A stretch of DNA of 60,297 nucleotides from Fragilaria crotonensis (taxonomy: Eukaryota > Bacillariophyta > Fragilariophyceae > Fragilariales > Fragilariaceae), in NCBI GenBank assembly GCA_022925895.1, contig JAKSYS010000370.1, forward strand, positions 1 through 60,297, read 5' to 3'. Every line of letters begins with the position of its first letter. The stretch's first letter is position 1. Below are positions 44,731-56,400 of the stretch, in pieces. The position numbers and the translations under genes are program-made. The notes under the pieces are model-generated. The model made no database searches, was not told the DNA's origin, and saw only the letters and a program-made list of their open reading frames with translations.

Positions 44731-47397
44731 CAGGGGTTGGAATAGTTATACTACCGGTTTTGGTATACCCGGTTTCCCGGTTTCTAACCGTACCAATACT
44801 GGCATTTAAAGAAACCCGGGAAACCGGTGGTGCATTGGTCGTCAGTTAACCAACTACTACCACGCCACCCCGGTTATGACTGACCTGATACCGCGCCAAC
44901 ATTTAACTAACTACTCCCGTGGCACAGTATACTACCACAAGGTGGTATTCAAAAGAACCGCCCGGTTGTCAAGAATACTGGATCGTGTCAACGAAGTGGG
45001 TTTCATGTGAATAGCATTGGAGCGCAATTCTGCTCTAATTGATTAAATTTTCTGACCGCTCTGACCTCTAAATACTTGTACATTTATGAACAAGCTCGTG
45101 AATTCTACAGGCTGCAGAGTCCAGACTTTGCCGCTCAAGAATTGTAATTCTTGTGCTCCTCTCGAGATTCTGAACATAAAACGTTTCGTGATGGTACCTA
45201 CACCAAGTTCTGAGAGCATTCCAAGCTCAAAAGAACTATGTCAATACTTCTTCCTCCCTCCAGAAGGTAATGTATGGCAATGCAAGAAGTGCAATAAGGT
45301 TAAGCTGAAGAATGGCGGATGGACAAACCTCCTCAATCATCTGAAGTCATGCGTTGGGACAGACTTCAGGATGGAGTACCGGCGTGTACAGAAGTCAACA
45401 GGGGTGTCATCAATGGTTACTTCCTGAAAATGAGCAATGCCGAAAAGGAAATGTTTGACTGGATTGAGCTATTGGTCATGAATAACTTTCCCCTCACCTT
45501 TGTTGATTGCCCCTTAATCCGCCGTCAGTCAAAGCTCAGATCAGTATGTTCCAAGACTGTTCGCAAGCACATACTTGCACTATGTGATGTTGTGAAGGAG
45601 ACCATAGTGACCAAACTGTCCGCAAGCAAATTTGTCCTTATGTTTGATGGATGGACAGAGGGCATGGAACATTACATCGGGCTGAACATTTCTTACAACA
45701 CACAGTGCAAGGAAACTGGAAAACAGGTGCCAACTCATTCATTGTTGTCAATGCGCCCGCTTCTCGCAGAAGAAATTGTAGGCATGACTGCCGCGGATCA
45801 CTTGAGACACATTTCAAAGGTAATGTTATCATATGGGCGGGCAAGTGAGGATATACTGTGTTTGGTGGGAGACAATTGTGCTGTGAATAAAAAGATGGCA
45901 GCAGATCTTGGCGTACCAATACTGGGATGCGCCAGCCACAAGTTCAACTTGGCTGTTCGGGCGTGGATCAAGTCACAACCACAACTTGCAATGATCATTA
46001 ACAAGGTTTCAATGGTCATGAAGAAGGCATCCACTTTAAAGGTGGCTGCGAAGCTCAGACAACTCACAGCATATTCTACAGTCCGCGAGAATGATACTCG
46101 CTGGTCATCTACTTATCAGATGATAAAGAGGTTCTTCAAGATTCAGTCACACTTGAGCGTCCTCGCAGAATTGTTGGAGTGGTTACCCAGCCACTTAGAA
46201 ACTGATATTCTTTCAAAAGCATATCGTTCACTCACCAAGTTTGATCAAATCACAGTAATGCTTCAGCGCGAAGGCATGACATTTGTGGAGGCTCGAAAGA
46301 TCTTCAACGAAGTTCTTAAGGACTATCCGGAGTTTGCACATCACCTGGGTACATCTGCATCAATCGTGGAGAATCCAACTTTTGAGAAGGCAATCATGAA
46401 GATAACAACAGCAACACCTTTGTCGGAGGAAGAGCGTTGTGCTGCATCATGCATGCTCCTTGATGTTTCTTCTGATGCCGAGGAGTCTGAGGATGGTGCT
46501 GGTGCAGACCCAGTTCATGACTCTGACGACGACGAGGAAGGAGGAAATGGGAACTACGCCAAATCACTCGAGAGAAGGCTCAAGCGACAGAAAACAAACA
46601 ACGACGGCACCGACAACTACATCAACTTTGATGTTCTCCCTGGTACCTCTGTGAATTGCGAGCGTTTGTTCAGCTTAGCAAAGCACATTTTGTCCGACAC
46701 CCGAAAGAAGACCTCACCAAGACTCTTCGAAGCACTCTTGTTTCTCAAAGTGAACAGGAAGCTTTGGGATGTTTATGACGTCGGAATAGCAATGGGACGA
46801 TCATCTGCTGCTGCCGCATCACGAGGAGACCAGCATAGTCTTGGTGATTCAGATGATGACTCTGTGTACGAACCTCTGTATTAGACATGGTATTGGTGTA
46901 TCTACTATTTAGTAGCATTAGATTCTCTACTAGCTAAATAGATACGTCGAAGGTCAAGCACTTCTCGTCTTGATGCTGTTGTCTCACATCCAACATGAAA
47001 GCCCGGCGACAAGAACGCTCTGAATTGAGACATACTACTCGGACTTCGTCGTACAGTCGTACAGTTTGTGCACTCGCAGATTCGCTGTTTGTTATACATC
47101 TTCGTGATACTCGCAATTCTGTTCGTAGCTTTTGCTTTTACGTGGACTACGAGTAGAAACATTTCAGTACTGCACTGTTGTGATACAGCAGTCAATGAAA
47201 CCGGTTTTAACCGGTTTGGAGATTGAGGTACCAGTTGACCAACCGGAGGGGAAAAATGGCTGTGGTTATACTAATACTAAACCGTAGTAAAGTCTTCGAC
47301 GTTTTCAACCGAAAGATAGTCACCTGCACAACCGGTACAGCAACCGCTGCTACGTAATTTCCCCGGTTAGTATTTGGTATAACTTTTCCAACCCCTG
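44731..47397 (+). mobile_element. Complete hAT DNA transposon, 2667 bp, TSD CTATATAC
   Basis: The ends are CAGGGGTTGGAA at 44731 and its complement ending at 47397. With one mismatch the terminal inverted repeat extends to 21 bp (44731-44751 and 47377-47397). Flanking 8-mers ctatatac at 44723-44730 and 47398-47405 are identical. Subterminal regions on both sides are rich in accggt/ccggtt words. It encodes one BED-finger hAT transposase. Sharp ends and intact duplication point to a young insertion. Confidence 0.95.
45086..46884 (+). CDS. hAT family transposase with BED zinc finger, one frameshift
   Basis: The start is 45086, or 45191 for a shorter form. A BED-type finger (VWQCKKCNKV then NLLNHLKSC) lies near residues 70-95. 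The frame shifts near 45390 at aggggtg. From there the protein is open to 46884: MFDWIELLVMNNFPLTF, catalytic FDGWTEGMEH, GDNCAVNKKMA, ASHKFNLAV, RENDTRWSSTY, and the C-terminal hAT dimerisation region GTSVNCERLFSLAKHIL followed by SPRLFEALLFLKVNRKLW. The enzyme excises and reinserts the element. It may also mobilise the MITE at 36014-36511, whose ends match. If the single frameshift is an error, the element may be active. Confidence 0.9.
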
Positions 47398-47405
47398 CTA
47401 TATAC

Positions 47406-48137
47406 AGCTGTACTATGTACTACCAAAGTAAGTCTGAAGACGTACAGACGTACCCTACATTTCCAGTTGTGCGCGACGCTACCTGGTACCAGGTACTGTA
47501 AAAAAAAAAGAACATCTATTTTACGTGCTGTTGCCGCGGTGCCCATGAGTGGAGAAACTCGACCTGCACCCGGTCAGACACAGCACACGACGCTACTCAG
47601 TACTCCGAGTACACGCTATCTGGTACTTCTGTACACACTTCTCACGACTCACGACCACCGCTCCAATACAGAATTCCCTCTGCAAAAACCGCCAGAACCC
47701 AAAACCACGATGGCCATCCTTCAGTCTTGATGTTAAGTGTAATCTGTTCAGTACGAGCCTCGCAGATGTAGCGGACGATTACCCAGACGTACTCGAGTAC
47801 CGCCGCCGTCACTTCCGACTTTCGTGTCGTGCAGCGTCCAGCAAGAATCTGTTTACATCGCTGTATTTCATCTTGTTGACTGGTGGTTGAGGGTGGCCAC
47901 AACGACGAGCCGTCGTATGCGCCACTGTTACAGCAATGAGTAGAATTGCAAACCTAAACGCCCTCAGATTGTTGTGTTGGGCCAAGGCACCGTTGTGTCA
48001 ACGAGAAGAGAATCCAGAAGAAATTCGAATCCTCTGCTACGATCACACAAAAAACGAGAACTCTAATACGAACACTGGTATTGCTGTTGGTCCAATCTGT
48101 CAAGCACAAATAATCAGAACCTTGTTTCGATACAACC
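47406..48137. other. Intergenic, includes the dispersed repeat 47498-47575
   Basis: It contains the A-run plus tacgtgctgttgccgcggtg block that resembles 15895-15985. From about 48045 the sequence is the first copy of a tandem duplication whose second copy starts near 49041. No gene is supported before 48138. Confidence 0.5.
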
Positions 48138-48833
48138 ATGATCAGAGTTGCTCTTATCTTGAGTCTCCTTTCCCTGAATACTACCGGCTGTGCTGGTGAT
48201 GTCGGCCCTCTCCCATCCGCTCGCTTTATTGCTGGTCGACTTCGTTCCATGCATCGCAGCGCCCTGCAATCCACCGATGTGTGCTTTACGCTCGACAGTT
48301 ATGCCGAACCCATGTTCAGCGCCCTCTTTGGTGTGACTTTCAACTGTGATTGCTCCCTCTCTGGAAGTGTGTACAAGTTGGTTTGCCAATCAGGAAGTGA
48401 AATCTGTTGTGGTGATATTTGTGGATCAGTCAAGCACACGTCAACTCTGGATTCGTCGGGAAGTGTCCCAGGCCATGAACAGACTTGTTCCAAATTCAAC
48501 TCTCCAGCTGACGTTGCGGGGCAGGAGCGATGTGCAGAATTTGTCTACTGTGGAGGCGTTGGAAGTACATCCTTGTGCAGTTGTTCGGGGAATGTGGACG
48601 GACAATCCTGTGGGTCCTGTGACATTTGCAAGCAACCCACAATGAGTGAACCCTGGGCGATTTACGCCGTCAACTGCACCAATGTGGCAGGATTCGAAGA
48701 TTTTCCTGCGGACTGTACAGAAGCAGACAGGTTCATTTCGTTGGCATGCAGTTCTGCTCCAACGTCCAGTTCCATTCTTTCTCTTGCCATCGTATCCACT
48801 ATCTTGGTGGCGATGTCCTTCATGTCTTCCTAG
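48138..48833 (+). CDS. Cys-rich secreted protein with hydrophobic C-terminus
   Basis: A 231-residue frame: signal peptide MIRVALILSLLSLNTTGCAG, then a mature part with about 17 cysteines, including CQSGSEICCGDIC and CSCSGNVDGQSCGSCDIC. It ends with a Ser-rich spacer and a hydrophobic tail (LSLAIVSTILVAMSFMSS), the layout of a GPI-anchored surface protein (inference). The domain family was not recognised. A degenerate tandem copy starts 993 bp downstream. The frame is intact. Confidence 0.75.
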   Translation: MIRVALILSLLSLNTTGCAGDVGPLPSARFIAGRLRSMHRSALQSTDVCFTLDSYAEPMFSALFGVTFNCDCSLSGSVYKLVCQSGSEICCGDICGSVKHTSTLDSSGSVPGHEQTCSKFNSPADVAGQERCAEFVYCGGVGSTSLCSCSGNVDGQSCGSCDICKQPTMSEPWAIYAVNCTNVAGFEDFPADCTEADRFISLACSSAPTSSSILSLAIVSTILVAMSFMSS

Positions 48834-49130
48834 CGTTGTACTGTATGATGATCCTTGGCAGGTTAGTTCAAGCAATTGAGCTTCAGGCTGTCCGGGGGCA
48901 CCTACAGAAACAGTCCTAAGATATCATCATCCTTGTCTCAATTCTTCAACTCTTCTGTTAGGCGAATCTTCTTTCACCTTAGACATTATTCTGTCAACGA
49001 CAATAAAATCCAAAAACAATCCGAAGCGCCCCCTGCAATCACAACAAAACGCGAACTCTAATCCGAACAGTGTCAAGTCTTCTGGTCCAATCTCTCGCAC
49101 AAATAATCAGAATCTTGTTTCGTAAAAACC

Positions 49131-49890
49131 ATGATCAGGCTTTTACTTTTGCCTACTTTTCCTGGATACTACCAGTTGCGTTGGTGGTGTCATTCCTCGA
49201 CCATCCGCTAGCATTCTTGCAGGGAGAGATCGCAACTTGCAGCAGCATCGTGCCCTGCAATCCATGTATAAGTGTGCGTTTCTTGAGTCACGGGCCACCA
49301 CCATGTTCACCACCCTGTTTGGGGTGACTCCCAACTGTAATTGCTCATTCTCTGGAAGCAGTTACACGTTGGTTTGCCAATCCGGAAGCGAAATCTGTTG
49401 TGGTGATATTTGTCGAACCGTCAAGCAGACGACAACGCGGTATGCCACCGGGTATCCGACGGGACATGAACAGATTTGTTCTTAATTCACCACTCCAGCT
49501 GACCTTGCCGGAAACGAGCAATGTACAGTATCTTCATACTGCTCAGGTATCGGAACCTCAAGCCTTACCTTATGCAGTTGTTCAGCGCATGTGGACGGAC
49601 AGTCATGTGGTTCATGTCGCAGTTGCGCCAACGACGGCAAACCTTCTGTGCCATATACGGCCTGGCCGATCAGCGCCGCCAACTGCACTAATATTGCTGG
49701 ATTCGAAGATTTTCCTGCTGACTGTGAAGGAGTACGCAAATTATTGCCGTCGGCATGCACCAGAACTGCGCCTCCTTCTGCTGCTCCTCCTCCTACTTCT
49801 ACTTCCTTGCTTTCACTTGACTTCGTGCCAACAATCTTGGTTGCGATATTCCACGTCTTGATAGAGGTGTGGGATGATACTGCCCGGTAA
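49131..49890 (+). pseudogene. Broken tandem copy of the Cys-rich secreted protein
   Basis: The 5' flank (cgcgaactctaatccgaaca) and start (atgatcag) repeat those of the 48138 gene. One frameshift occurs in the signal-peptide region between 49131 and 49180. The frame then matches the paralogue (CQSGSEICCGDIC) up to a stop TAA at 49483, where the intact copy has AAA (Lys). The same frame continues after the stop to 49890 with DGQSCGSCRSCAND and AGFEDFPADC and ends in a Pro/Ser spacer and hydrophobic segment. Unlike most broken genes here, this one has a real nonsense change, which supports decay. Confidence 0.8.
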
Positions 49891-50383
49891 CATTAAGATT
49901 GAGGTGAAAGCTGACAAGAAACCTGACTGTTTTGGAATCGTAAATAAGGCAATGGCCACCTATCGTCGCAGGGCAGTTCGTCGGCAGCGGTGTTTGTACT
50001 CAGAGTACCAGTAAAGGATAGGGTGATGGACCACCACGAAGGGTGCTTGTATTATCAATACCTTTCTACACTACCTTTATCATTCGATAGTTCGTCGGAT
50101 TGAAATCGTAAACTGAATGCCGATGCTGGTGTTGTCTGGGACTTGCATCCTGGGGCCGGGCGTTTCGGTGCCCCATGTATAGCACATCTTTTGTTGTTCC
50201 ACTACAGTCCTACTTGGGTCATAAATAGGACCCTACATGTCTAGAGTATTCGTCTTCTTCCATTGAACTATTGTTTTATGCAAATCTTCTGTCCCCTTTG
50301 CGTAGAGAGCGCCACCCCAGCGACGCAAGCGAATGTGTATTCAAGTTGACACATGTCATATAAACACGCATCCTTACCATGCC
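49891..50383. other. Intergenic, no feature seen
   Basis: 493 bp between the broken Cys-rich copy and the 3' end of MND1. No repeat or gene was recognised. Confidence 0.5.
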
Positions 50384-51248
50384 TTACTTGGGAATCTTGT
50401 CTTCTGGGTCTGACAACAATTGCAATGTGTATGAGATGATGTAAAACATGCGTTTGAAATTTTCACTTGCCACTTACAATCAAAAGCTGGCGTGATGCCC
50501 AAAATCTTGATGGCTTCCTTCTTGTCCATACCTCGTTTCTTGACAAGATATGTCTTGCAATTGAACACATTGTCCGTCCATCGATTTGCAGCATTCTTCA
50601 CTAATTCCAGCTCCTTCTGCAAATCAGCCAGAGCTTGCGGATCATTTTCCTTCAATGCTTCATACTCGATCTGCAATGCGGCACGCTCCTTGGACAATTC
50701 TGCCAGACGCGCCAATTTGGCGGCGCGTTCACCACCCTCATCCTACGACCTCGCTTGGCATCCGCAAGTTTGGCGGACGCGAGCACTGTTTGTTCTTTCA
50801 GAACAATAATCTCTCGGGTGTTGCCTCGTGTTGAAGTTGCAGCTGACGGTCTTTCTTGGCTGGAAACGACCAAAGTAGTTGCTGCCGCCAATTTTATCCT
50901 TGTCGACGAGACCATCGTCTACCAGCGATTGATTGATATCAAAACACTGATTGTTTCAATAATAATAGGTGAGTGAATGCAAGCTACGCAAATGTTTGTT
51001 GTTTGATTCTGTTGCAATGCTCCATCCAATTCGAAGAGTGTGTAATACACGCGCGCGCTCGACATGCATGGAAGCAACATTTGTAAACTTGTTGGGACAA
51101 CAAAAACTCACGTATTGGCATTGACACCTGCCTTGGAGGCCAAGGAGAGTATTTCCTTCTCCGTATACACTTGCTTGGTCGTATGATAAATATCCAACAC
51201 TGCCTTGCGCTTTTCGTCCTTGGACATTCGTTTAGCGCCGCCTGCCAT
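50384..51248 (-). CDS. MND1: MND1 meiotic recombination protein, three exons, several one-base frameshifts
   Basis: Exon 1 (51248-51112) starts MAGGAKRMSKDEKRKAV and has the winged-helix start KQVYTEKEILSLASKAG. Intron 1 (51111-50947) is GTGAGT..CAG. Exon 2 (50946-50478) yields, across frames, DINQSLVDDGLVDKDKIGG, the SNYFW-SFPAKK region, a helical section with KLARLAELSKERAALQIEYE, and the hallmark AANRWTDNVF near the end. Intron 2 (50477-50410) is GTAAGT..CAG. Exon 3 is only 26 nt and gives YPEDKIPK and stop, matching the family's conserved end. MND1 pairs with HOP2 to promote DMC1/RAD51 strand exchange. Frame breaks near 50941, 50890, 50825 and 50745 are single-base changes, at least two in homopolymers, with no in-frame stop. 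Sequencing error is the likelier reading for a gene of this kind. A longer N-terminal start at 51332 is possible. Confidence 0.88.
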
Positions 51249-51650
51249 GATGGAAGGTGTGTTGGTTGGATGATATTCGTCTCGTTCACCTCTGTGTTTG
51301 TCTAGAGGCACAATGTCACTTCCAACAGCCAACTACAACGTGAAGCAACAATAAGGACGCTTGACTTTGTAGAGAAGCCGATCAAACTGCGATTATGATC
51401 CGTTGTCAGGCGCCAGGAAGTGATCCGACGAAGTGTGAATCCCTGTCATCAAGACAGAGAGTTTGCCTGTTTTTGATCTTCGACAAATTCGTACTCTATG
51501 GTAATCTTACGAGTAGAGCGGTACTCGAGTACGTGAAATTATGGCGCGCTGTGAAGGAAATCGTGCGCCGGTAATCGAAATAGCATAGTACTTGAACGAG
51601 CTAGTAGCTAGACTCCCGGCTCCCGGTGTACCATGCGCTTGGACTGCGAG
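51249..51650. other. Intergenic between MND1 and the Copia element
   Basis: About 400 bp. It includes the 5' flank of MND1 and the left target duplication TGCGAG at 51645-51650. No gene is seen. Confidence 0.5.
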
Positions 51651-52110
51651 TGTCGAGGATAAGCGTTTACTAACCAACGACAGTACCGGTGAGGATGTAC
51701 TGGCTGTGCAAACAGACAGACATCCAGCACCGGAATCCCGCTTCCGTCGTGTGTACGCGGGAACTACGAACGGCATTCCGTTGGCAACGCGCACGATCCA
51801 GAATCTACAGTATCCGAACGACAGTAAATCGCCCGACAAGAAACTACAATTGTTTGATGATGTAGATGGCGATTGGACGACTGTAAGTAAGAGAGAAAGG
51901 AGAGTTAAAAGAGGAGTTAAGATCATCTCCAACCAAGACAAGAGATCCCTGTCTGGGAAGGTTGGCAGGACTGATCTGAGACAAGGAAGTAACTAAAGTA
52001 GTTACAATATTTGGAACCGGAATTTAGAGTCGGTAGTATTGTCAGTTTATCTACAGTAAGGTAGAGTTAGTACGTGCGTACGAGGCAGGAGATATCTGGG
52101 ATTCTCAACA
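51651..52110 (+). repeat. Left LTR of Copia element
   Basis: 460 bp, starting TGTCGAGGAT and ending ATTCTCAACA, and identical to the right LTR. It should contain the element's promoter. Confidence 0.95.
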
Positions 52111-52146
52111 CGTTTTTAAAAACGGTTAGTTCGAAAGTGAATCAAG

Positions 52147-53408
52147 ATGAGCGGCGAAGGTAAGAAGGCACTGGAGACTATCAAGGTCATTCCATTTTAT
52201 GGAACGGATACTTCGAAGGGCGGACTTGAACCGAGGGAGTTCTTTACGAAGGCGGAGGTCTTTGCGGCTACAAGAGGTTTCAAGAAGGCAATGTTGGAAG
52301 AGAAGATCAAGGAAGAGTTTGCTTTCAAGGAAGACTTGACGGAAGAAGAACAGTTGTTGGTCAAGCAAGATGAAGACGCAAAACATTTTCTGATCATGTC
52401 CTGTCGTGGCGATGCGTTTGCGATTATTGAGTCTCAGGAAACCGCATTCAAGATGTATCAAGCTTTGAAGAATAGGTATGATTCAAAGAAGACAAAGGAT
52501 TTGGTCAAGGCGACGACAAAATTGGAAAATGCTTCATGAAACATGACTTTGATGACCCTTACATATGGATTTTGGAAATGGAACGTTTGAATCGCGATGT
52601 CGAGAAGTGCGAGAACGGAATCAAGAGGAGCGATGAGCAAATGCAGGCGACTATTTTGTCGAGACTTCCAAAAAGACGCTATGAATCAGTCATCACATCT
52701 CTAAATGGAAAGATCGGATCGAACGACTTCACGTATGATGATTTTGTGTCGGAAATTTATGTTCACTATGAAATGTTCATTGAACCCTACAAAAACAGGT
52801 TTGCAGAACAGACAAAGGGTAAGCATTTAGCGCTCAACACTGTTTCTGGCAAGGGTGGATGGAAGGCATTCAAAGGAAAGTGTAATAAATGTGGCAAACA
52901 AGGCCACAAAGCTCGAGACTGCAACAGTACAGGTGAGAATAAAAACGCAAATTTAGGCAAAAAGTTCACAGGAAAATGTTTCAAGTGCGGAGACATGGGA
53001 CACATGGCAAGAGATTGCAAGAAGGTCGGATCTACTGCGGAAAATGGTATGTTTGTCGGAATGTCCATTGCAGGTCGTGGTAAGACGGTATATGAAGACA
53101 GTTTGAAAAAGGACCAAGCAACGGTTGATATGAACAAGGTCGCGATGAAAAACTTGGGAGACATTGCAGAGGCAAATAAGACCAAGGTCAGTACAGAAGA
53201 GAGTAAGAAAAACAGTGAAACGGACATTGAGGGAAGCCCTAAGAAAAGCATTGAAGAAGTTGATGTTGAAGATAACTCGTTTGCGAAGAGACGCAAAATC
53301 GACGAAATTAAGGAGAAGGAGCAGAGAATGTCCTGGTATGATATGTGCGCGACAAGTAACGAAGAAGAAGAAGAAGAGATGATGATCGGAATTAGAAGAA
53401 AAGAATGA
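52147..53408 (+). CDS. Copia Gag with two CCHC zinc knuckles, one frameshift
   Basis: The start at 52147 (MSGEGKKALETIKVIPFYG) opens a frame interrupted near 52533, where one T appears to be missing (gcttcatg for gctttcatg). After that the capsid-type region continues with MKHDFDDPYIWILEMERL, then CNKCGKQGHKARDC and CFKCGDMGHMARDC, typical nucleocapsid knuckles that bind element RNA. The C-terminal part is acidic and Lys/Glu-rich. A further shift near 53400 at an A4 run leads into the Pol frame. Confidence 0.88.
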
Positions 53409-53424
53409 AGACTCGGAGGTTGAA

Positions 53425-56400
53425 GTGTTTGAAGTAATTGACTTAACTGCAAGTGAGGTTGACTTAACGGAAAGTGATGACGAAGAGGTCGAAGAGATTG
53501 TTAAGAAACCCGAGAAGAAGAATGACCCCGATTTGTTTAATGAGAATGAGAAGACAGAGCAGACACGAATGAAGAGAGGCTTGTTTTATGAAACCGACGA
53601 AGAGGAAGACACAGACCAAACTGAGTACTCAGAGGAGCACGGACAGTATGGTAATGTCGTAAATGGCGAATTTTATATTTACTCTGGGAGTACATGCAGC
53701 ACAAGCGTAGAAAGAGGTACAGAAATTATTGTCAATGAGACCAATGAAAAAGAAAGGAATGACACTAAAGACATGGAGAAAGACGCTGAAGACATAAAAG
53801 AAAAGATATGGAAAGTACTGGAAAGATGGGTGCACTGGATATTTCGGACAAAGATATGGAACAAAACCACGATATGCAAAAAGAAGAACAAGTGTACATG
53901 GTTTTCAGAGCTCAGCGTGAAACTAAACTTGAATTTCCCAAGTGGAGAAGTAAGGAAAGAGACAAGAAAGAGAGTTGGTTGATGGATTCCGGCGCAACAA
54001 CTCATGTGGCTACTAACTCCAAGATGATGACGAACGTAAGGACCGCAATGAATGGTCAATTTGTGCGTGTCGGCAACAATGCAACCATGCAAGCAACTGC
54101 AATTGGTGACCTCACTTTGATGCAGGGAGGAACCAACAAGAGAATGTTTCTCAAAGATGTAATGGTTGTTCCGAACTTTGCAAAGAATCTGATCAGTGTG
54201 GGACGATTGACAGATCATGGAAACGCTTTTGCGACGGATAAGACAGGTGCAAGGTTGACAAACGAGAACGAAGACGTATTGAATTTTGAGAAAGGAACTG
54301 ATGGAATGTTTTATTTCTTTGCGTTAAGAAGGAAAAGAGGTAAACAATGTTGAAGGAAGTAATGAGAAAGGTTCAGAAACAAAGAAAATGAGAAAAGAGA
54401 TGGACATCAATGAAGCCCACCGCAAATTTGGGCATGCAACTGAGAAAGTGGTTCGAGAAATGTTGAAAACGTTGGACATTGAACCTGTGGGACAAATCAA
54501 GACATGTGACGGATGCTCGCGTGCAAAGGCTACTCAAAAGCGGACTAAAAGGTCACAACTGTTACTGCAGACAAACCCGCGGAACGTTTATTCATGGATA
54601 CAGCGGACCGTACAGTGAAACAGCCGCAGGAAATCGATATTGGTTTAAGCTGGTTGATGACAAAACCCGCAAGTCATGGGACTTTTATGGTGCTAGGAAG
54701 AGTCAATTGAAGAATGTCTTAAAGACTTATTGGACAAATTACGCGCGCAGACTATAGTTTAAGTTCATACGGTGCGACAACGCCGGTGAACACATTGCTG
54801 ATCTGAAGAAAATGTGCGAAGAGTATGGTATCGTATTGGAGTATACTGCCCCATACTCCCCAGCACAACGGGTCGTGGAACGAATGTTTGCTCGAGATGC
54901 CAAACGAGCTTTGGCAATGATGTTGTCTGCCGGTTGGACAAAGACGATGCAGTCAAACTTTGGGCAGAGGCAACCAAGACTGCTGCACTTATTGGCAACT
55001 CCATCTCAAACACAAGGAGTTCTATCCCTCCTGACGAGTTATTCTACGGAAAACCAGTAAACATTTATCCAAATTTGATTGAGTTCGGTCGCGTTGGATA
55101 TGTGACGAATCGACAAGGTATGATCAGGAAGTTTAAGGAAAGGAGCACGAAGATGGTTATGATTGGCTATGCCGAAAACCATTCGCGGGACGTTTATCGG
55201 ATGTATAACCCCTAACTAACAAAGTTGTGGAGACGCGTGATGTGTACGCTTGGGCGGATTTTACTCACGATGCGAACGACATACGCATGACAATGGCACA
55301 AATGTTCGATCCCGAACTTGTCCAAGGACAGGAAAGTAACACTCCTGAAGCGCATTCAAATGAGGACGTTCCAGCAGCTGCAGACAAGCGGAAAACAACG
55401 TCCATTTGATCCCCGAATACGACGATGAAACGCCGTCCCTACTTGAACGGGACAACCTCCTAGATGCTTCTGGAGCAGGGAGGATGAATGACGATTACAT
55501 TCCAACATATGACACCGAACAGGAGTACTCGGATATGATTAATGATGAGGATACGAACCAAAGAGTGACGAAGTCAAAATTCACCAAATCGACAAAACTC
55601 TACAATTCAAAACAACGAAGATGATTCGAGCAGCGACGATGAAAGCGAAGCCAAAGGAGTATCAGATTCATCTGATGACGAAGAAAGCATTGTATTTGGC
55701 GAAGAAACTGAGATGAGAGACGACAATGAAATCGTCAATGCTCCAAAAGCAAAAGAACCAAAAACTACGAAACTTGACAAAGAAATGAAGAGACTGGGAG
55801 CAACTCCCGCAGTCATTGAAGACGACACTGGGACACGAACAAGAAGTCGGGCACGGATTGATCAAGCAGCATTCAATACCATGCTTACGTCTGACCCAGG
55901 AGAACCTAAGACATTTAAGCAAGCCGTGGAAGGCCGTGAAAAGGACAAATGGGTACCATCGGCAAAAGCCGAGATCAATAATTTCTTGTCGCGAGATGCG
56001 TGGCAGAAATTCCCAAGGAAAAATCTTGACAACAGGAAACCGATACCAGTGAAGTGGATATTCAAAGTCAAAGAAGAACAAGATGGGAGCAAACGGTACA
56101 AAAGTCGGATTGTGCTTAAAGGATATGTCATGGTGCCGGGAGTGGACTACACAGAGTCATTTTCCCCAGTTGCAACAGATACAACAGTACGTACAGCGAT
56201 TGCTATGGCACTGTACAGACAAGATGAAAAATGGACTGTTGAAATGATCGACATTGAAGCGGCATTCTTGAACGCAGAACTGGAAAGTGACAAACCAGTA
56301 TATGCAGAATGGCCAGAAGGAATGGTGGATCTGGGATTCATCACAGAAGGAGAACGACAAAAGTATTGTATCAGACTCACCAGGGCAATGTATGGAGGTG

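Noticed and set aside
51507..51941. 144-codon minus frame in the left LTR, repeated at 57257-57811
   Set aside because: It is antisense to the LTR and is duplicated only because both LTRs are identical.
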